Positions 18,959 to 28,954 are shown, counted from the first letter of the stretch. The stretch: DNA of 64,000 nt from Streptomyces sp. MZ04 (GCF_004684775.1 NZ_SRIC01000004.1:31020-95019); one strand, 5' to 3'. Notes: generated from the sequence alone by a model not told the origin. Translations and numbers: made by a program.

Positions 18959-18984
18959 CCTTGTTATACGGTCCGTCAACAAGG
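18959..18984. promoter_or_regulatory. Inverted repeat upstream of the diiron oxygenase
   Basis: CCTTGTT at 18959-18965 and AACAAGG at 18978-18984 are perfect arms with a 12-bp spacer holding a TATACG-like -10 region. It is 80 bp before the ATG at 19064 and may be an operator. Confidence 0.45.
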
Positions 18985-19063
18985 GCTCCGGCGGCGTCGC
19001 GGGACGGCGCGGCGGTCCGTTGCCTCGACGTTGGCGCACCCCTCCGAGTCAAGGAGCCGCAGC

Positions 19064-20014
19064 ATGGCAAGCAGCACTGTTCGGCCGACCGCACAGGGTC
19101 ACTCCCAAGACCACTCCCAGGACCGCTCCCAAGACCACTCCCAGGACGACGACGTGGCCCGGCGGCTGCTCGACTCGGCCGCTGTGCTGGCCTACGACCC
19201 GGCCACCGAGGTCGACTGGGAGACGCCCCTCGACCGCGACTACCACGGCGCGAGCCCGGAGTGGAGCTCGCTCTACGGCACCGCGTACTGGCAGGAGTTG
19301 ACCGAGGCGCAGCGCAAGGAACTGACGCGCCAGGAAGCCGCGTCGGTGGCCAGCACGGGCATCTGGTTCGAGATGATCCTGCAGCAGATGGTCTTGCGGG
19401 ACGTGTACGCGAAGGACCCCACGAGCGCCGAGGTCCAGTGGGCGCTCACGGAGATCGCCGAGGAGTGCCGCCACTCGATCATGTTCGCCCGCGGCGCCCA
19501 GAAGCTGGGAGCGCCCGCCTACCGGCCGCACCGTGCCGTCATGGAGCTCGGCCGCGCCTTCAAGACCCTGGCCTTCGGCGAGGCGGCGTACGCGGCGATC
19601 CTGGTGGCCGAAGAGGTGCTCGACGTCATGCAGCGCGACTGGATGCGGGACGAGCGCGTCGTGCCGTTCGTCCGGACGATCAACAACATCCATGTGGTCG
19701 AGGAGTCGCGGCACATGAAGTTCGCCCGCGACCAGACGCGCAAGCGGCTCGTGGGCGCGGGACGGATCCGCCGGCAGATCAACGCGTTCGTCATCGCGAT
19801 CGCGTCGTACTACATCGTCACCAGCATGGTGAACCGCAAGGTGTACGCGAACGCGGGGCTCGACGAGCGGCGCGCCCTCGCCGAGGCGAAGGCCAACGAG
19901 CACCACAAGTCGATGATGCGGTCGAGCTGTTCGGGCCTGATGGAGTTCCTCGCGTCCGCCCGACTGCTCACCAAGCCGGCGCTGGCCTTCTACAAGCGCG
20001 CCAACCTCATCTGA
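19064..20014 (+). CDS. Diiron oxygenase, AurF/p-aminobenzoate N-oxygenase family
   Basis: A 316-residue protein. The ATG at 19064 has AAGGAG at 19051-19056. After an N-terminal stretch with four in-frame 12-bp repeats (HSQD-type units, 19099-19146), the ferritin-like domain shows diiron ligands: WFEMILQQ (Glu), EIAEECRHSIMF (E-E-x-x-H), FGEAAYAAILVAEEVLD, and VVEESRHMKFAR (E-E-x-x-H). This is the AurF-type layout of non-haem diiron N-oxygenases, which oxidise aryl-amines to nitro compounds and need external electrons. A ferredoxin/ferredoxin reductase fusion follows 73 bp downstream and is the likely electron source. The substrate is unknown, and no biosynthetic partners are adjacent. Confidence 0.85.
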   Translation: MASSTVRPTAQGHSQDHSQDRSQDHSQDDDVARRLLDSAAVLAYDPATEVDWETPLDRDYHGASPEWSSLYGTAYWQELTEAQRKELTRQEAASVASTGIWFEMILQQMVLRDVYAKDPTSAEVQWALTEIAEECRHSIMFARGAQKLGAPAYRPHRAVMELGRAFKTLAFGEAAYAAILVAEEVLDVMQRDWMRDERVVPFVRTINNIHVVEESRHMKFARDQTRKRLVGAGRIRRQINAFVIAIASYYIVTSMVNRKVYANAGLDERRALAEAKANEHHKSMMRSSCSGLMEFLASARLLTKPALAFYKRANLI

Positions 20015-20051
20015 CCCGACCGCATCTGAATCGCCCTCATCCGACCCGACC
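20006..20051 (+). repeat. 30-bp-period repeat of the oxygenase gene end
   Basis: CTCATCTGACCCGACC at 20006-20021 contains the last codons and the TGA stop. A copy with one change (TCTGA to TCCGA) lies at 20036-20051, and a shorter CATCTGA lies between. The 3' end of the gene has been duplicated downstream. Confidence 0.6.
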
Positions 20052-20087
20052 TCAGTCGATCCGAGCCGAACGAGTCGAGCCGCCACC

Positions 20088-21737
20088 ATGACCTATGCCA
20101 TCACCCAGACCTGCTGCACCGATGCCACCTGCGTCGCCGTCTGCCCGGTCAACTGCATCCACCCGACGCCGCAGGAACGGGCGTTCGGCAGCACGGAGAT
20201 GCTGCACATCGACCCGACGACCTGCATCGGCTGCGGAGCCTGCGCCGACGCCTGCCCGGTCGACGCGATCTTCCCGGTGGACGGCCTGCCCGCCGCGCAG
20301 CGGGAGTACGCCGAGATCAACTCCGCGTACTACGAGGGGAAGGCGCCCGAAGGCGAGCCGGACGGGCCGAACTTCCACGTCTGGGACGAGCCGTCCTTCC
20401 CGCGCGTCCTGCCGTCGGACTTCGCCCCGCTGAAGGTCGCCGTCGTCGGTACCGGACCGGCCGGGATGTACGCCGTGCAGGACCTGTTGCTGCACACCAG
20501 CGCCGAAGTGACGCTGATCGACCGGCTTCCGGTGGCCGGCGGGCTCATACGCCACGGCGTGGCACCCGACCATCCCGCGACCAAGAAGGTCGGCGAGACC
20601 TTCGCGCGTTTCCACACGCATCCGCGGGTGCGCATGCACCTGGGGCTCGAGGTGGGCGCCGACATCACCCCGCAGGAGCTGGCCGCGTACCACGACGCCG
20701 TCATCTACGCCGTGGGGGCCGCCGCGGACCGCACCCTGGACGTGCCGGGCGAGCACCTGCCCGGCACGATCTCGGCACGGTCCTTCGTCGCCTGGTACAA
20801 CGCCCACCCGGACGCGGCGCCGGACGGGATCGACCTCTCCGCCGAGCGCGTGGTCGTCGTCGGCAACGGCAACGTCGCCCTCGACGTCGCCCGGATCCTG
20901 CTCGCCGACCCCGACGGACTCGCCCGCACCGACATCGCCGACCACGCCCTGGCGGCGCTGCGGACGAGCAAGGTCCGCGAGGTGGTCCTGCTCGGACGGC
21001 GCGGCCCCGAGGACGCCGCGTACACCGCCTCCGAGCTGATCGCGCTCAAGCACCTGCCGGGTGTGGAGCTGATCGTCGACGACCACGACCCGCGGATCGC
21101 AGCGGCCATCGACGAGGCGGGCCCGAAGGACAAGGCGGCCGTCCTGCGCGGCGTGACCCGCGGCCGGACGAACGTGGCGGAGCAGCCCGCGCCCGGCCGG
21201 CGCATCGTGCTGCGCTTCCACTGCACCCCGCTGGAGGTGCGGGGCCAGGACGGTGCCGAGGCCGTGCGCGTCTCGGAAGCCTCGGGCGAGCGGACGATCC
21301 GTACCGGCCTGGTGCTGCGCGCGATCGGCTACCGCGGGGTTCCGGTCGCCGGACTGCCCTTCGACGCGGCCACCGGCACCGTCCCGCACGAGGGCGGCCG
21401 CGTGACCGGACGGCCCGGCACCTACGTCGTGGGCTGGATCAAGCGGGGCCCCAGCGGCGGCATCGGCGCCAACCGCACCTGCGCCGCCGAGACGGTCACC
21501 ACCCTCCTCGCCGACGCGGTCGCCGGCGCCCTGCCCGCACCGGAGCGCGCGCAGAAGGCCTTCCACCGGCTGGCCCGGCGCCGCAACAGCAAGGTCGTCG
21601 ACGCCCGCGGCCTGGCCGCGATCGAGCGCGCCGAGGTCACCCGGGGCGAACGCGACGGCAGGCCCCGGGTGAAGCTCGCCACCGTGGACGAGCTCGTGTC
21701 GACGGCGCGCGGGAGCCGCGGCGGCGTGCTGCGCTGA
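20088..21737 (+). CDS. Ferredoxin fused to ferredoxin-NADP+ reductase (FprB-like)
   Basis: A 549-residue fusion protein. Residues 1-80 form a bacterial 7Fe/8Fe ferredoxin with CCTDATCVAVCPVNC and CIGCGACADACPVD. From about residue 115 follows a full reductase: VVGTGPAGMYAVQDLL (FAD), RLPVAGGLIRHGVAPDHPATKKV, GNGNVALDVARIL (NADP), LGRRGPEDAAYTASEL and GWIKRGPSGGIGANRTCAAETV. NADPH electrons thus pass through FAD to the ferredoxin on the same chain. It follows the AurF-like diiron oxygenase on the same strand with a 73-bp gap made mostly of short repeats, so it is the likely redox partner. The C-terminal tail (KVVDARGLAAIERAEVTRGERDGRPR) matches this family. Confidence 0.92.
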   Translation: MTYAITQTCCTDATCVAVCPVNCIHPTPQERAFGSTEMLHIDPTTCIGCGACADACPVDAIFPVDGLPAAQREYAEINSAYYEGKAPEGEPDGPNFHVWDEPSFPRVLPSDFAPLKVAVVGTGPAGMYAVQDLLLHTSAEVTLIDRLPVAGGLIRHGVAPDHPATKKVGETFARFHTHPRVRMHLGLEVGADITPQELAAYHDAVIYAVGAAADRTLDVPGEHLPGTISARSFVAWYNAHPDAAPDGIDLSAERVVVVGNGNVALDVARILLADPDGLARTDIADHALAALRTSKVREVVLLGRRGPEDAAYTASELIALKHLPGVELIVDDHDPRIAAAIDEAGPKDKAAVLRGVTRGRTNVAEQPAPGRRIVLRFHCTPLEVRGQDGAEAVRVSEASGERTIRTGLVLRAIGYRGVPVAGLPFDAATGTVPHEGGRVTGRPGTYVVGWIKRGPSGGIGANRTCAAETVTTLLADAVAGALPAPERAQKAFHRLARRRNSKVVDARGLAAIERAEVTRGERDGRPRVKLATVDELVSTARGSRGGVLR

Positions 21738-21755
21738 GCCGCCCCGACCGGGCAC

Positions 21756-21779
21756 GCCCGCGCCTCACTTGGCGCGGGC
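21756..21779. terminator. Hairpin terminator between convergent genes
   Basis: Stem GCCCGCGCC and its complement with a 6-base loop. It lies 18 bases after the reductase stop and overlaps the last codons of the leftward DUF4287 gene. Confidence 0.6.
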
Positions 21780-21977
21780 CTCGGCAAGGGTGTGGGCCAC
21801 GAGGGCGTTGGCGTGACCGTGGCCCAGGCCGTGCTCGGCCTTGAGCCAGGCGACGAGTTCCATGTGCTTGGTCAGCGGCGAGGAGCGGACGAGCTCCAGC
21901 CACTCGGTGACCGGGCGGCCGTACGTCTTCTCGATCGAAGGGAAGTAGGCGGCCGGGCCCTTGGCGGCGGTGCTCAT
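21765..21977 (-). CDS. DUF4287 family small protein
   Basis: A 70-residue protein with the full short-family pattern: KGPAAYFPSIEKTYGRPVTEWLELVRSS, then KHMELVAWLKAEHGLGHGHANALVAHTLAEA. DUF4287 proteins are small and of unknown function; their GHGHANALV segment is conserved. It is convergent with the reductase and upstream of a leftward-facing gap. The gene sits alone. ATG at 21977 follows GGGACAC, a weak ribosome site. Start and length agree with family size. Confidence 0.85.
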   Translation of the reverse strand: MSTAAKGPAAYFPSIEKTYGRPVTEWLELVRSSPLTKHMELVAWLKAEHGLGHGHANALVAHTLAEARAK

Positions 21978-22158
21978 GATGGGGGTGTCCCGTCTGTCGT
22001 GGTGATGCTCTGGTGATGTCGTGGGTTAGACGGGCGGGGCCGAGGAAAGTCATCGGTCGTCCGGAGGCTCCTTCGGCCAAATGGCGGGGTCAGGGCGCCG
22101 GGACTAGCCTTGAGCCTGTGAACGCCGCCGTTCACTCCCAAGCGCGTAAGCAAATCCC

Positions 22159-23745
22159 ATGACGGCCGCTCGATCTTCACCCTCGGAGCCTGCCGAATCC
22201 CCGGAGCGGGGACGGGGCAGCGGTATCGCGCTTCTCGTCATCTGCTCGTGCCAGCTGATGGTGGTCCTCGACATCACCATCGTGAACATCGCGCTGCCGC
22301 ACATCCAGAGCTCGCTCGGCTTCTCCACCGAGACCCTGTCCTGGGTGGTCAGCGCCTACACGCTGACCTTCGGCGGCCTGCTCCTCCTCGGCGGGCGGCT
22401 CGGAGACATCCTCGGCCGCCGCAGGGTCTTCATGTTCGGCGTCCTGCTCTTCGTGTTCGCCTCCCTGCTCGGCGGGCTCTCCCAGGAGTCCTGGCAGTTG
22501 CTCGCGGCGCGGTCGCTGCAGGGCGTCGGTGGCGCCATCGCCTCGCCCACCGCCCTCGCGCTGATCACCACGACGTTCCGCGAAGGACCCGAGCGGAACC
22601 GGGCGTTCGGCGTGTTCGCCGCCGTTTCGGCAGGCGGCAGCGCGATCGGGCTGCTCGCGGGCGGGCTGCTCGTGGAGTGGCTCGACTGGCGCTGGGTCCT
22701 CTTCGTGAACATCCCCATCGGCCTGCTGATCGCGCTCGCGACGCCCCGCCACATCCGGGAGTCCGAGCGTCATCCCGGCCACTTCGACATCCTCGGCGCG
22801 CTCACGTCCACCGTCGGCATGGTGCTGCTCGTCTACGGCTTCATCCGGGCCTCCAAGGACGGCTGGAGCGACACGCTGACCATTTCGGCCTTCGTGGCGG
22901 CCGTCGTGCTCCTCGGCGTGTTCCTCACCATCGAGAGCCGGTCGAAGCAGCCGATCACGCCGCTGTGGATGTTCCGCGACCGCAACCGCGCCGGTGTCTA
23001 CGGAATGATGCTGAGCCTGGCCGCGGCGATGTTCGGCATGTTCTTCTTCCTGACGCTGTTCGTGCAGAACATCCTGAACTTCAGCCCGCTGCGGGCCGGC
23101 CTCGCCTTCCTGCCGGTGAGCGCGATCATCGCGGTGGGAGCGGGGCTCGCATCCCAGCTGCTGCCCAAGTGGGGGCCCAAGCCCTTCATGGTGGCGGGCG
23201 CGACCCTGGCCGCCATCGGGCTCGGCTGGCTGACGATGACCGATGTCGACAGCAGCTACGCGGGAAGCATCCTCGGGCCCATGCTGGTCTTCGGCTTCGG
23301 CATGGGCATGCAGTTCGTGTCGCTGACCCTGATGGCGGTGTCGGGCGTGGCACCCCACGAAGCGGGCGCGGCCTCCGGTGTCCTCAACGCCACGCAGCAG
23401 GTGGGCGGTTCGCTCGGCCTGTCCGTCCTGGTCACCGTCTTCGGCACGGCCAGCCGCAACGAGGCCACCGACCAGGTGCCGCGGTTCCTCGAGGAGGCGA
23501 CCCCCGCCCAGCTCGTGGAGTTCCGCAGGACCGGGCAGCTCCCGGGGAGCTGGGCCGACCAGGTCCTCGCTTCGGGCATCTCCGGTGCGTTCATCGCCGC
23601 CGCGGTCTTCGCGATCGTCGCCGCGCTGATCGCCCTGGTGGTCATCCAGGTGCGGCCCGCGGACCTGGAGCGGCTCCAGGGCAACGGCGCGAACCCGCTC
23701 GCACCGGCCTCAGACGTGCCGGACGAACCCGCGCGCCCCGATTGA
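22159..23745 (+). CDS. DHA2-family MFS drug exporter (14 TM)
   Basis: A 528-residue drug:H+ antiporter of the 14-helix DHA2 group. Motif C-like VVLDITIVNIALPHIQSSLGFS, motif A GGRLGDILGRRRVFM, motif B-like LLAARSLQGVGGAIASPTALALI, and the second-half GMQFVSLTLMAVSGVAPHEAGAASGVLNATQQVGGSLG are all present. The N-terminus (PSEPAESPERGRG) and the C-terminus are cytoplasmic. Such proteins export antibiotics and dyes. It is preceded by 180 bp without a clear regulator gene and followed 142 bp later by an AfsR-like gene. It is rather long but within the group's range. No operator was found. Confidence 0.93.
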   Translation: MTAARSSPSEPAESPERGRGSGIALLVICSCQLMVVLDITIVNIALPHIQSSLGFSTETLSWVVSAYTLTFGGLLLLGGRLGDILGRRRVFMFGVLLFVFASLLGGLSQESWQLLAARSLQGVGGAIASPTALALITTTFREGPERNRAFGVFAAVSAGGSAIGLLAGGLLVEWLDWRWVLFVNIPIGLLIALATPRHIRESERHPGHFDILGALTSTVGMVLLVYGFIRASKDGWSDTLTISAFVAAVVLLGVFLTIESRSKQPITPLWMFRDRNRAGVYGMMLSLAAAMFGMFFFLTLFVQNILNFSPLRAGLAFLPVSAIIAVGAGLASQLLPKWGPKPFMVAGATLAAIGLGWLTMTDVDSSYAGSILGPMLVFGFGMGMQFVSLTLMAVSGVAPHEAGAASGVLNATQQVGGSLGLSVLVTVFGTASRNEATDQVPRFLEEATPAQLVEFRRTGQLPGSWADQVLASGISGAFIAAAVFAIVAALIALVVIQVRPADLERLQGNGANPLAPASDVPDEPARPD

Positions 23746-23887
23746 GGCGTAATGCCCCAGGAGCGCCGACGTGGCCTGATTCCCCTTGCCGGGACGCCGG
23801 TTGATGCGTGACGGACGTAACATGACCAGTCGGCGACCGGGGATCGGCGAGCGGGGACGGAGCGGGGCAGGGACGCATGGAGAGGGC

Positions 23888-26800
23888 GTGGACACGAACA
23901 CGGACTACCGCCTCCTTGGGCCGGTCGAGGCATGGCGCGCGGGCCGTCGGCTCGACCTCGGCGGACCCAAGCCCCGGGCACTCCTTGCGGCGCTGCTCCT
24001 CGAGCCCGGACGTGTGGTGTCCGTCGACGCGCTCATCGACGCCATCTGGGGCGGGAACCCGCCGGGCACGGCGCGTTCCCTGATCCAGTCCTATGTCTCC
24101 GCACTGCGGCGCGCCCTGTCCGCCGACGCCATCGAGACCCGGCCGCCCGGATATCTGATCCACGCCGACACCGCCCTGGTCGACCGCACCGCGTTCGAGC
24201 GTCTGACGGCACAGGGCAGACAGGCCGCCGCCGCGGGCGACCACCCCGCGGCCGCCCGGCTGCTCGCCGAGGCCCTCGCCCTGTGGCGCGGCCCCGCGCT
24301 CGGCGGCATCGGCGACACGCTGCGGGCCATCGCCGATCAACTGGAGGAGGCGCGGCAGACCGCCCTGGAGGAGCGGATCGCCGCCGAACTCTCCGAGGCG
24401 GGACGTGAGACGGACCTGGTCGCCGAACTGACCGCCCTGGTCGCCACCCACCCCACGCGGGAACGGCTGCGCGGCCAACTGATGCTCACCCTCTACCGGT
24501 CGGGCCGCCAGGCGGACGCGCTCGCGGTGTACGCGGAGGGCCGAGACGTACTCGCGGAAGAGCTGGGCATCGATCCGGGGCCCGATCTCCGCAGGATGTA
24601 CGAGTCGATCCTGCGCGCGGACGACGCGCTGCTGCCGGGTGCCGCTTCGCCCGCAAGCGCGGAAGGTGTGCTTCCGGCGGCTCCCGTGCTGGTTCCGGCC
24701 CTTCTGCCGCCCGCCATCGCGGACTTCACCGGACGCGCCACGCACCTCGCCGACGTACGGGCGGCGCTTTCGGGCCCTCGTGATTCGGGCCCTCGTGAAG
24801 TGATGCCCGTCGTCGTGGTGTCGGGCACCGGCGGCGTCGGCAAGTCCACCCTGGGCGTCCAGGCGGCACACCAGGTCGCCGAGGCATATCCGGACGGCCA
24901 GCTCTACGCCGAACTGCGCGGTTCCACCGACCCGGTGGCGCCCGGCGAAGTGCTCGGGCGGCTGCTGCGCGCACTGGGGGCCAACCCGCCCGAGGGGGAC
25001 GCGGAACGGCGCGACCTCTTTCGCAGCCTGGTCGCGGGGCGCAGCCTCCTGCTCGTGCTCGACGACGCGGGCAGCGAGTCCCAGGTGCGCCCGCTGCTGC
25101 CGGGGAGCGCCACCTGCGGGGTGCTGATCACCGCGCGGGCCCGGCTCGGCGCGCTGGCCTGCACGCACCGCGCCGATCTAGAGGTGTTCGCCACGGAGCC
25201 GGGAACAGAACTCCTGGCCAGGGTCGCGGGCGAGCGGCGCGTGCGGGACGAGCCGGCCGCCGCCCGGCGCATCGTCGAGCTGTGCGGCGGCCTTCCGCTG
25301 GCCATCCGGATCGCCGGGGCACGCCTCGCCACCCAGCGGCACTGGACACCGGAGATGCTCGCGGGACGGCTCGCCGACGAACACCACCGGCTCGACGAAC
25401 TCGCCGTCGGTGACCTGGAGATCCGGGCCGGTCTCGGCCTGAGCTACCGGGCGCTCGACGTCCCCGCCCGCACCGCCCTGCGCCGCCTCGGCCTGCTCGC
25501 CGCGTCCGACGTCGCCGCCTGGGTGGTGGCCGCGCTGCTCGACGTGCACGAGGCCGCGGCGGACCGCGTCGTGGAGCAGCTCGTCGACGCCCAGTTGCTG
25601 CACTGCACCGGCGTCGACCGCGCGGGGCAGGCCCGCTTCAGGCCGCACGACCTGGTGCGGGTGTACGCCGCCGAACGCGCCGACGCCGAGGAGCCGCCCG
25701 CCGAACGGGCCGCCGCCGTCGCCCGCGCGCTCGGCGCCTGGCTCTGGCTGACCGGCCGCGTCGCGTCCGTCACGCCGTCCGGCGCGGTCGAACTGCACCG
25801 CCGGCTGCTCGACGGCGACGGGCCGACGGACGGGCCGGTGGGGCGCTTCGTACGGCCCATCGGTCCCGAGGCCACCCGGCGCGCGCTCGCCGACCCGACC
25901 GCCTGGTTCGACGCCGAGGCCGACGCGATCGCCACCGCCGTCGAACGCGCGGCCTCCCTGGATCTGCACACCCTGGCCTGCGAGGCCGCGGCCGCCCTGT
26001 GCTCGTCGGCGTACACCGTCGGCAATCGCTTCGAGGCGTGGTGGCGCACCCATGACGCGGCCCTTGCCGCCGCCCGCCGCGCCGAAGACCGCTCCGGAGA
26101 GGCCCTGTTGCTCATCGGGCTCGGGCAACTCCGCTTCGAGCAGGACCGGTTCCCCGAGTCGCAGGGCTACTTCCGGCAGGCGGCACGGCTCTGCGCCGAA
26201 CTCGGTGACGCGCGCGGCCGGGCCGCCGCCTTCGCCGGTCTCGGCAGCGCCCTGCGGGAAGCGGGCCGCCTGCGTGCCGCGCAGGACGTCCTGGCCCAGG
26301 CGGTCACCGGCTTCCGAGGCATCGACGACGACCCCGGCGTCGGTCTCTCCTGCCGGTACGCCGGAACCGTCCGCCTGGAACTGGGCGACCACGAAGCGGC
26401 GAGCGACCTCCTCGACGAGTCACTGCGCGCCTACCGCAGGCTCGGCAGCCGTCGCGGCGAGGCGCTCACCCTGCGCTCCATCAGCCTCGTACGGCGTGCG
26501 CTCGGCGAGTACGCGGCGGCCGAGGAACTGGCAGGCCGGGCGGTGGACCTCCTCAGTACCCTGGGGGACCCGCTGATGTCCGCGTACGCGATGCAGGCCC
26601 GCGCCAAGTCTCGTGTCCGCCTTGGGCGTTCGGCCGAGGCGGAGGCCGAGATCCGCGACGTACTCGAAGTCTGCCGCGACCACCGCGACCGTTTCGGCGA
26701 GGCGCTCGCCCTGCGCACCCTCGGTGAGTGCGAGCTCGCCGCGGGCCGCATCGAGGCCGCCGCACAGAGCCTGACCACGGCGGCCGCCCGCTGGGACGCC

Positions 26801-26956
26801 CTGGAGCTGCCGCTGCCCCGCGCCCGCACCCTGCGCGACCTCGCCGCGACGCGGGAGGCCGCGGGGGACGCGGCGGGAGCACACGCGCTGCGCGCCGAGG
26901 CGCAGGAGGTCTTCATGGCGTACGAGGCGCGGGAGCGGGACGAGCCCTGGGTCTGA
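23888..26956 (+). CDS. AfsR/DnrI-type regulator with NB-ARC and TPR domains
   Basis: About 1022 residues from the GTG at 23888 (GGAG at 23879-23882); an ATG at 23822 is also in frame. Domains are an OmpR-type winged helix (RLLGPVEAWRAGRRLDLGGPKPRALLAALLL, to about residue 90), a bacterial transcriptional activator domain (about 100-245, ending DVLAEELGIDPGPDLRRMYESILRAD), an NB-ARC ATPase with P-loop SGTGGVGKSTLG (about 318) and LLLVLDDAG as Walker B, and a C-terminal run of TPR-like helices (LLLIGLGQLRFEQDRFPESQGYFRQA and similar). This is the SARP-long architecture of AfsR that activates secondary metabolism. Its target is unknown. A 15-bp duplicated stretch (TTCGGGCCCTCGTGA) codes in the linker before NB-ARC. 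Confidence 0.9.
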   Translation: MDTNTDYRLLGPVEAWRAGRRLDLGGPKPRALLAALLLEPGRVVSVDALIDAIWGGNPPGTARSLIQSYVSALRRALSADAIETRPPGYLIHADTALVDRTAFERLTAQGRQAAAAGDHPAAARLLAEALALWRGPALGGIGDTLRAIADQLEEARQTALEERIAAELSEAGRETDLVAELTALVATHPTRERLRGQLMLTLYRSGRQADALAVYAEGRDVLAEELGIDPGPDLRRMYESILRADDALLPGAASPASAEGVLPAAPVLVPALLPPAIADFTGRATHLADVRAALSGPRDSGPREVMPVVVVSGTGGVGKSTLGVQAAHQVAEAYPDGQLYAELRGSTDPVAPGEVLGRLLRALGANPPEGDAERRDLFRSLVAGRSLLLVLDDAGSESQVRPLLPGSATCGVLITARARLGALACTHRADLEVFATEPGTELLARVAGERRVRDEPAAARRIVELCGGLPLAIRIAGARLATQRHWTPEMLAGRLADEHHRLDELAVGDLEIRAGLGLSYRALDVPARTALRRLGLLAASDVAAWVVAALLDVHEAAADRVVEQLVDAQLLHCTGVDRAGQARFRPHDLVRVYAAERADAEEPPAERAAAVARALGAWLWLTGRVASVTPSGAVELHRRLLDGDGPTDGPVGRFVRPIGPEATRRALADPTAWFDAEADAIATAVERAASLDLHTLACEAAAALCSSAYTVGNRFEAWWRTHDAALAAARRAEDRSGEALLLIGLGQLRFEQDRFPESQGYFRQAARLCAELGDARGRAAAFAGLGSALREAGRLRAAQDVLAQAVTGFRGIDDDPGVGLSCRYAGTVRLELGDHEAASDLLDESLRAYRRLGSRRGEALTLRSISLVRRALGEYAAAEELAGRAVDLLSTLGDPLMSAYAMQARAKSRVRLGRSAEAEAEIRDVLEVCRDHRDRFGEALALRTLGECELAAGRIEAAAQSLTTAAARWDALELPLPRARTLRDLAATREAAGDAAGAHALRAEAQEVFMAYEARERDEPWV

Positions 26957-27057
26957 CGGCGCTGGATCTGACGGCCCTGGATCTGACGGCGCTGGGTCTG
27001 ACGAGCCCCGGGTCTGAAGAATTGCGGGTCTGAGGAATTGCGGGTCTGAGGAATTCC
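26954..27057 (+). repeat. Tandem units carrying the regulator's stop codon
   Basis: Beginning at the TGA of the AfsR-like gene are three 15-bp units (TGACGGCGCTGGATC type), then three 16-bp units (TGA...GGGTC), then a partial unit ending GAATTCC. Every unit starts with TGA and ends GATC/GGTC, and the pattern extends one unit back into the coding end (GACGAGCCCTGGGTC). The 16-bp units shift phase so that stops occur in all frames. The 5' half of a 388-bp gene-free stretch. Confidence 0.85.
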
Positions 27058-27205
27058 GCTTGCCGTGGATTTGCAGAGAACTTGCAGCGGCCTGCGGCAC
27101 GCTGTCTGTGTCGGCAGGGAGACCCGCCGGCGCATCGGGGGAACAACGGGGGACTCAGCGGAATTCGACGGGGGTCGACGGGGGAAGGCCACTGATGCCT
27201 CGCGC

Positions 27206-27311
27206 GGCCCACACCACCGGCGTCGTCGGAGGTGTGGGCCCTTCCACGCGTAGCGACCCCGCCAGTAACGAGGAGGGGACTCCGGGGGCGGGCAGCAGCC
27301 CGCCCCCGGAG
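27206..27311 (+). promoter_or_regulatory. Two strong hairpins in the leader of the dipeptidase gene
   Basis: Hairpin 1: GGCCCACACC at 27206-27215 and its complement at 27231-27240. Hairpin 2: CTCCGGGGGCGGGC at 27280-27293 and its complement at 27298-27311, with loop AGCA and a perfect 14-bp stem. Hairpin 2 ends 33 bp before the ATG at 27345. A sequence AGGAGGGGA just before hairpin 2 resembles a ribosome site with no start codon after it. The hairpins may be terminators of the upstream gene or a leader control element. If the in-frame ATG at 27195 is used, they are coding. Confidence 0.5.
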
Positions 27312-27344
27312 CTGTGCCCGTCACCGACGCCACGAAGGGCCGGA

Positions 27345-28001
27345 ATGCCGCCGATCATCCTCATGAACGATCCGAGAGTCGTCGACATCCCCGTCAGAGA
27401 ATGCGGCGAGTCCCTCGTCGATCTGCGTCAACTGCCCTTCGTGGACGTTGACGACCGCCTGGCCGACCCGGCAGGCGCTTATGCCCAGCTGCGCGAGGGA
27501 GTCGCCTGGCGACTCGCTCGCGCAGCCCGGCTGCTGCCGGAGGGCCTGCGCCTCCTGGTCACCGAGGGCTATCGCCCGCTCGCGCTGCAGATCGAGTACT
27601 TCGAGGAGTACGCCGCCGAGCTGAGGAAGGCCCACCCCGACTGGTCGGAGACCCATCTGCGCCGCCAGACGAGCCGCTCCCTCTCGCCTCCCGAGGTGGG
27701 CCCGCACGTCGCGGGCGCCGCGGTCGACCTCACCCTGTGCACGGCCGCCGGCGCCGAACTGGACCTCGGCACCCCGGTGAACGCCAGCCCCGAGGAGAGC
27801 GACGGCTGCTGCTACATGGACACCGACGGCATCTCCGCCACCGCCCGCCGCAACCGCCGCACCCTCACCGCGGCCCTGGCCACGGCGGGCCTGGTCAACT
27901 ACCCCACGGAGTGGTGGCACTGGTCCTACGGCGACCGCTACTGGGCGCTGGAGACCCATGCCGCCGAGGCCCAGTACGGCCCGCTGACGTTCGACGGCTA
28001 G
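27345..28001 (+). CDS. M15/VanX-type D-Ala-D-Ala dipeptidase
   Basis: A 218-residue zinc peptidase. The ATG at 27345 has GAAGG six bases upstream and starts right at the conserved MNDPRVVDIPVRECGE-like N-terminus. An in-frame ATG at 27195 with GGAAGG would add 50 low-complexity residues. Motifs are VTEGYRPLALQIEYF, the zinc-binding GPHVAGAAVDLTL (H and D) and EWWHWSYGDRYWAL (catalytic Glu and His). VanX-like enzymes hydrolyse D-alanyl-D-alanine, in peptidoglycan recycling or glycopeptide resistance. No vanH/vanA-like genes are near, so a housekeeping role is more likely. Confidence 0.9.
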   Translation: MPPIILMNDPRVVDIPVRECGESLVDLRQLPFVDVDDRLADPAGAYAQLREGVAWRLARAARLLPEGLRLLVTEGYRPLALQIEYFEEYAAELRKAHPDWSETHLRRQTSRSLSPPEVGPHVAGAAVDLTLCTAAGAELDLGTPVNASPEESDGCCYMDTDGISATARRNRRTLTAALATAGLVNYPTEWWHWSYGDRYWALETHAAEAQYGPLTFDG

Positions 28002-28010
28002 CGGATCGGC

Positions 28011-28053
28011 CGGTCATCGCGGGGCCTTGGATCAGTCCTCGCGGGGCTTGCGA

Positions 28054-28074
<21 letters not shown>
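28011..28074 (-). repeat. 22-bp repeats duplicating the end of the reductase gene
   Basis: Unit A at 28053-28074 codes the last residues and TGA stop of the leftward reductase gene. Unit B at 28031-28052 is a copy with two changes, again containing TGA. A third, degraded partial copy lies at 28011-28030. Confidence 0.75.
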
Positions 28075-28938
<864 letters not shown>

Positions 28939-28954
28939 GGCAACATCGTCAACG

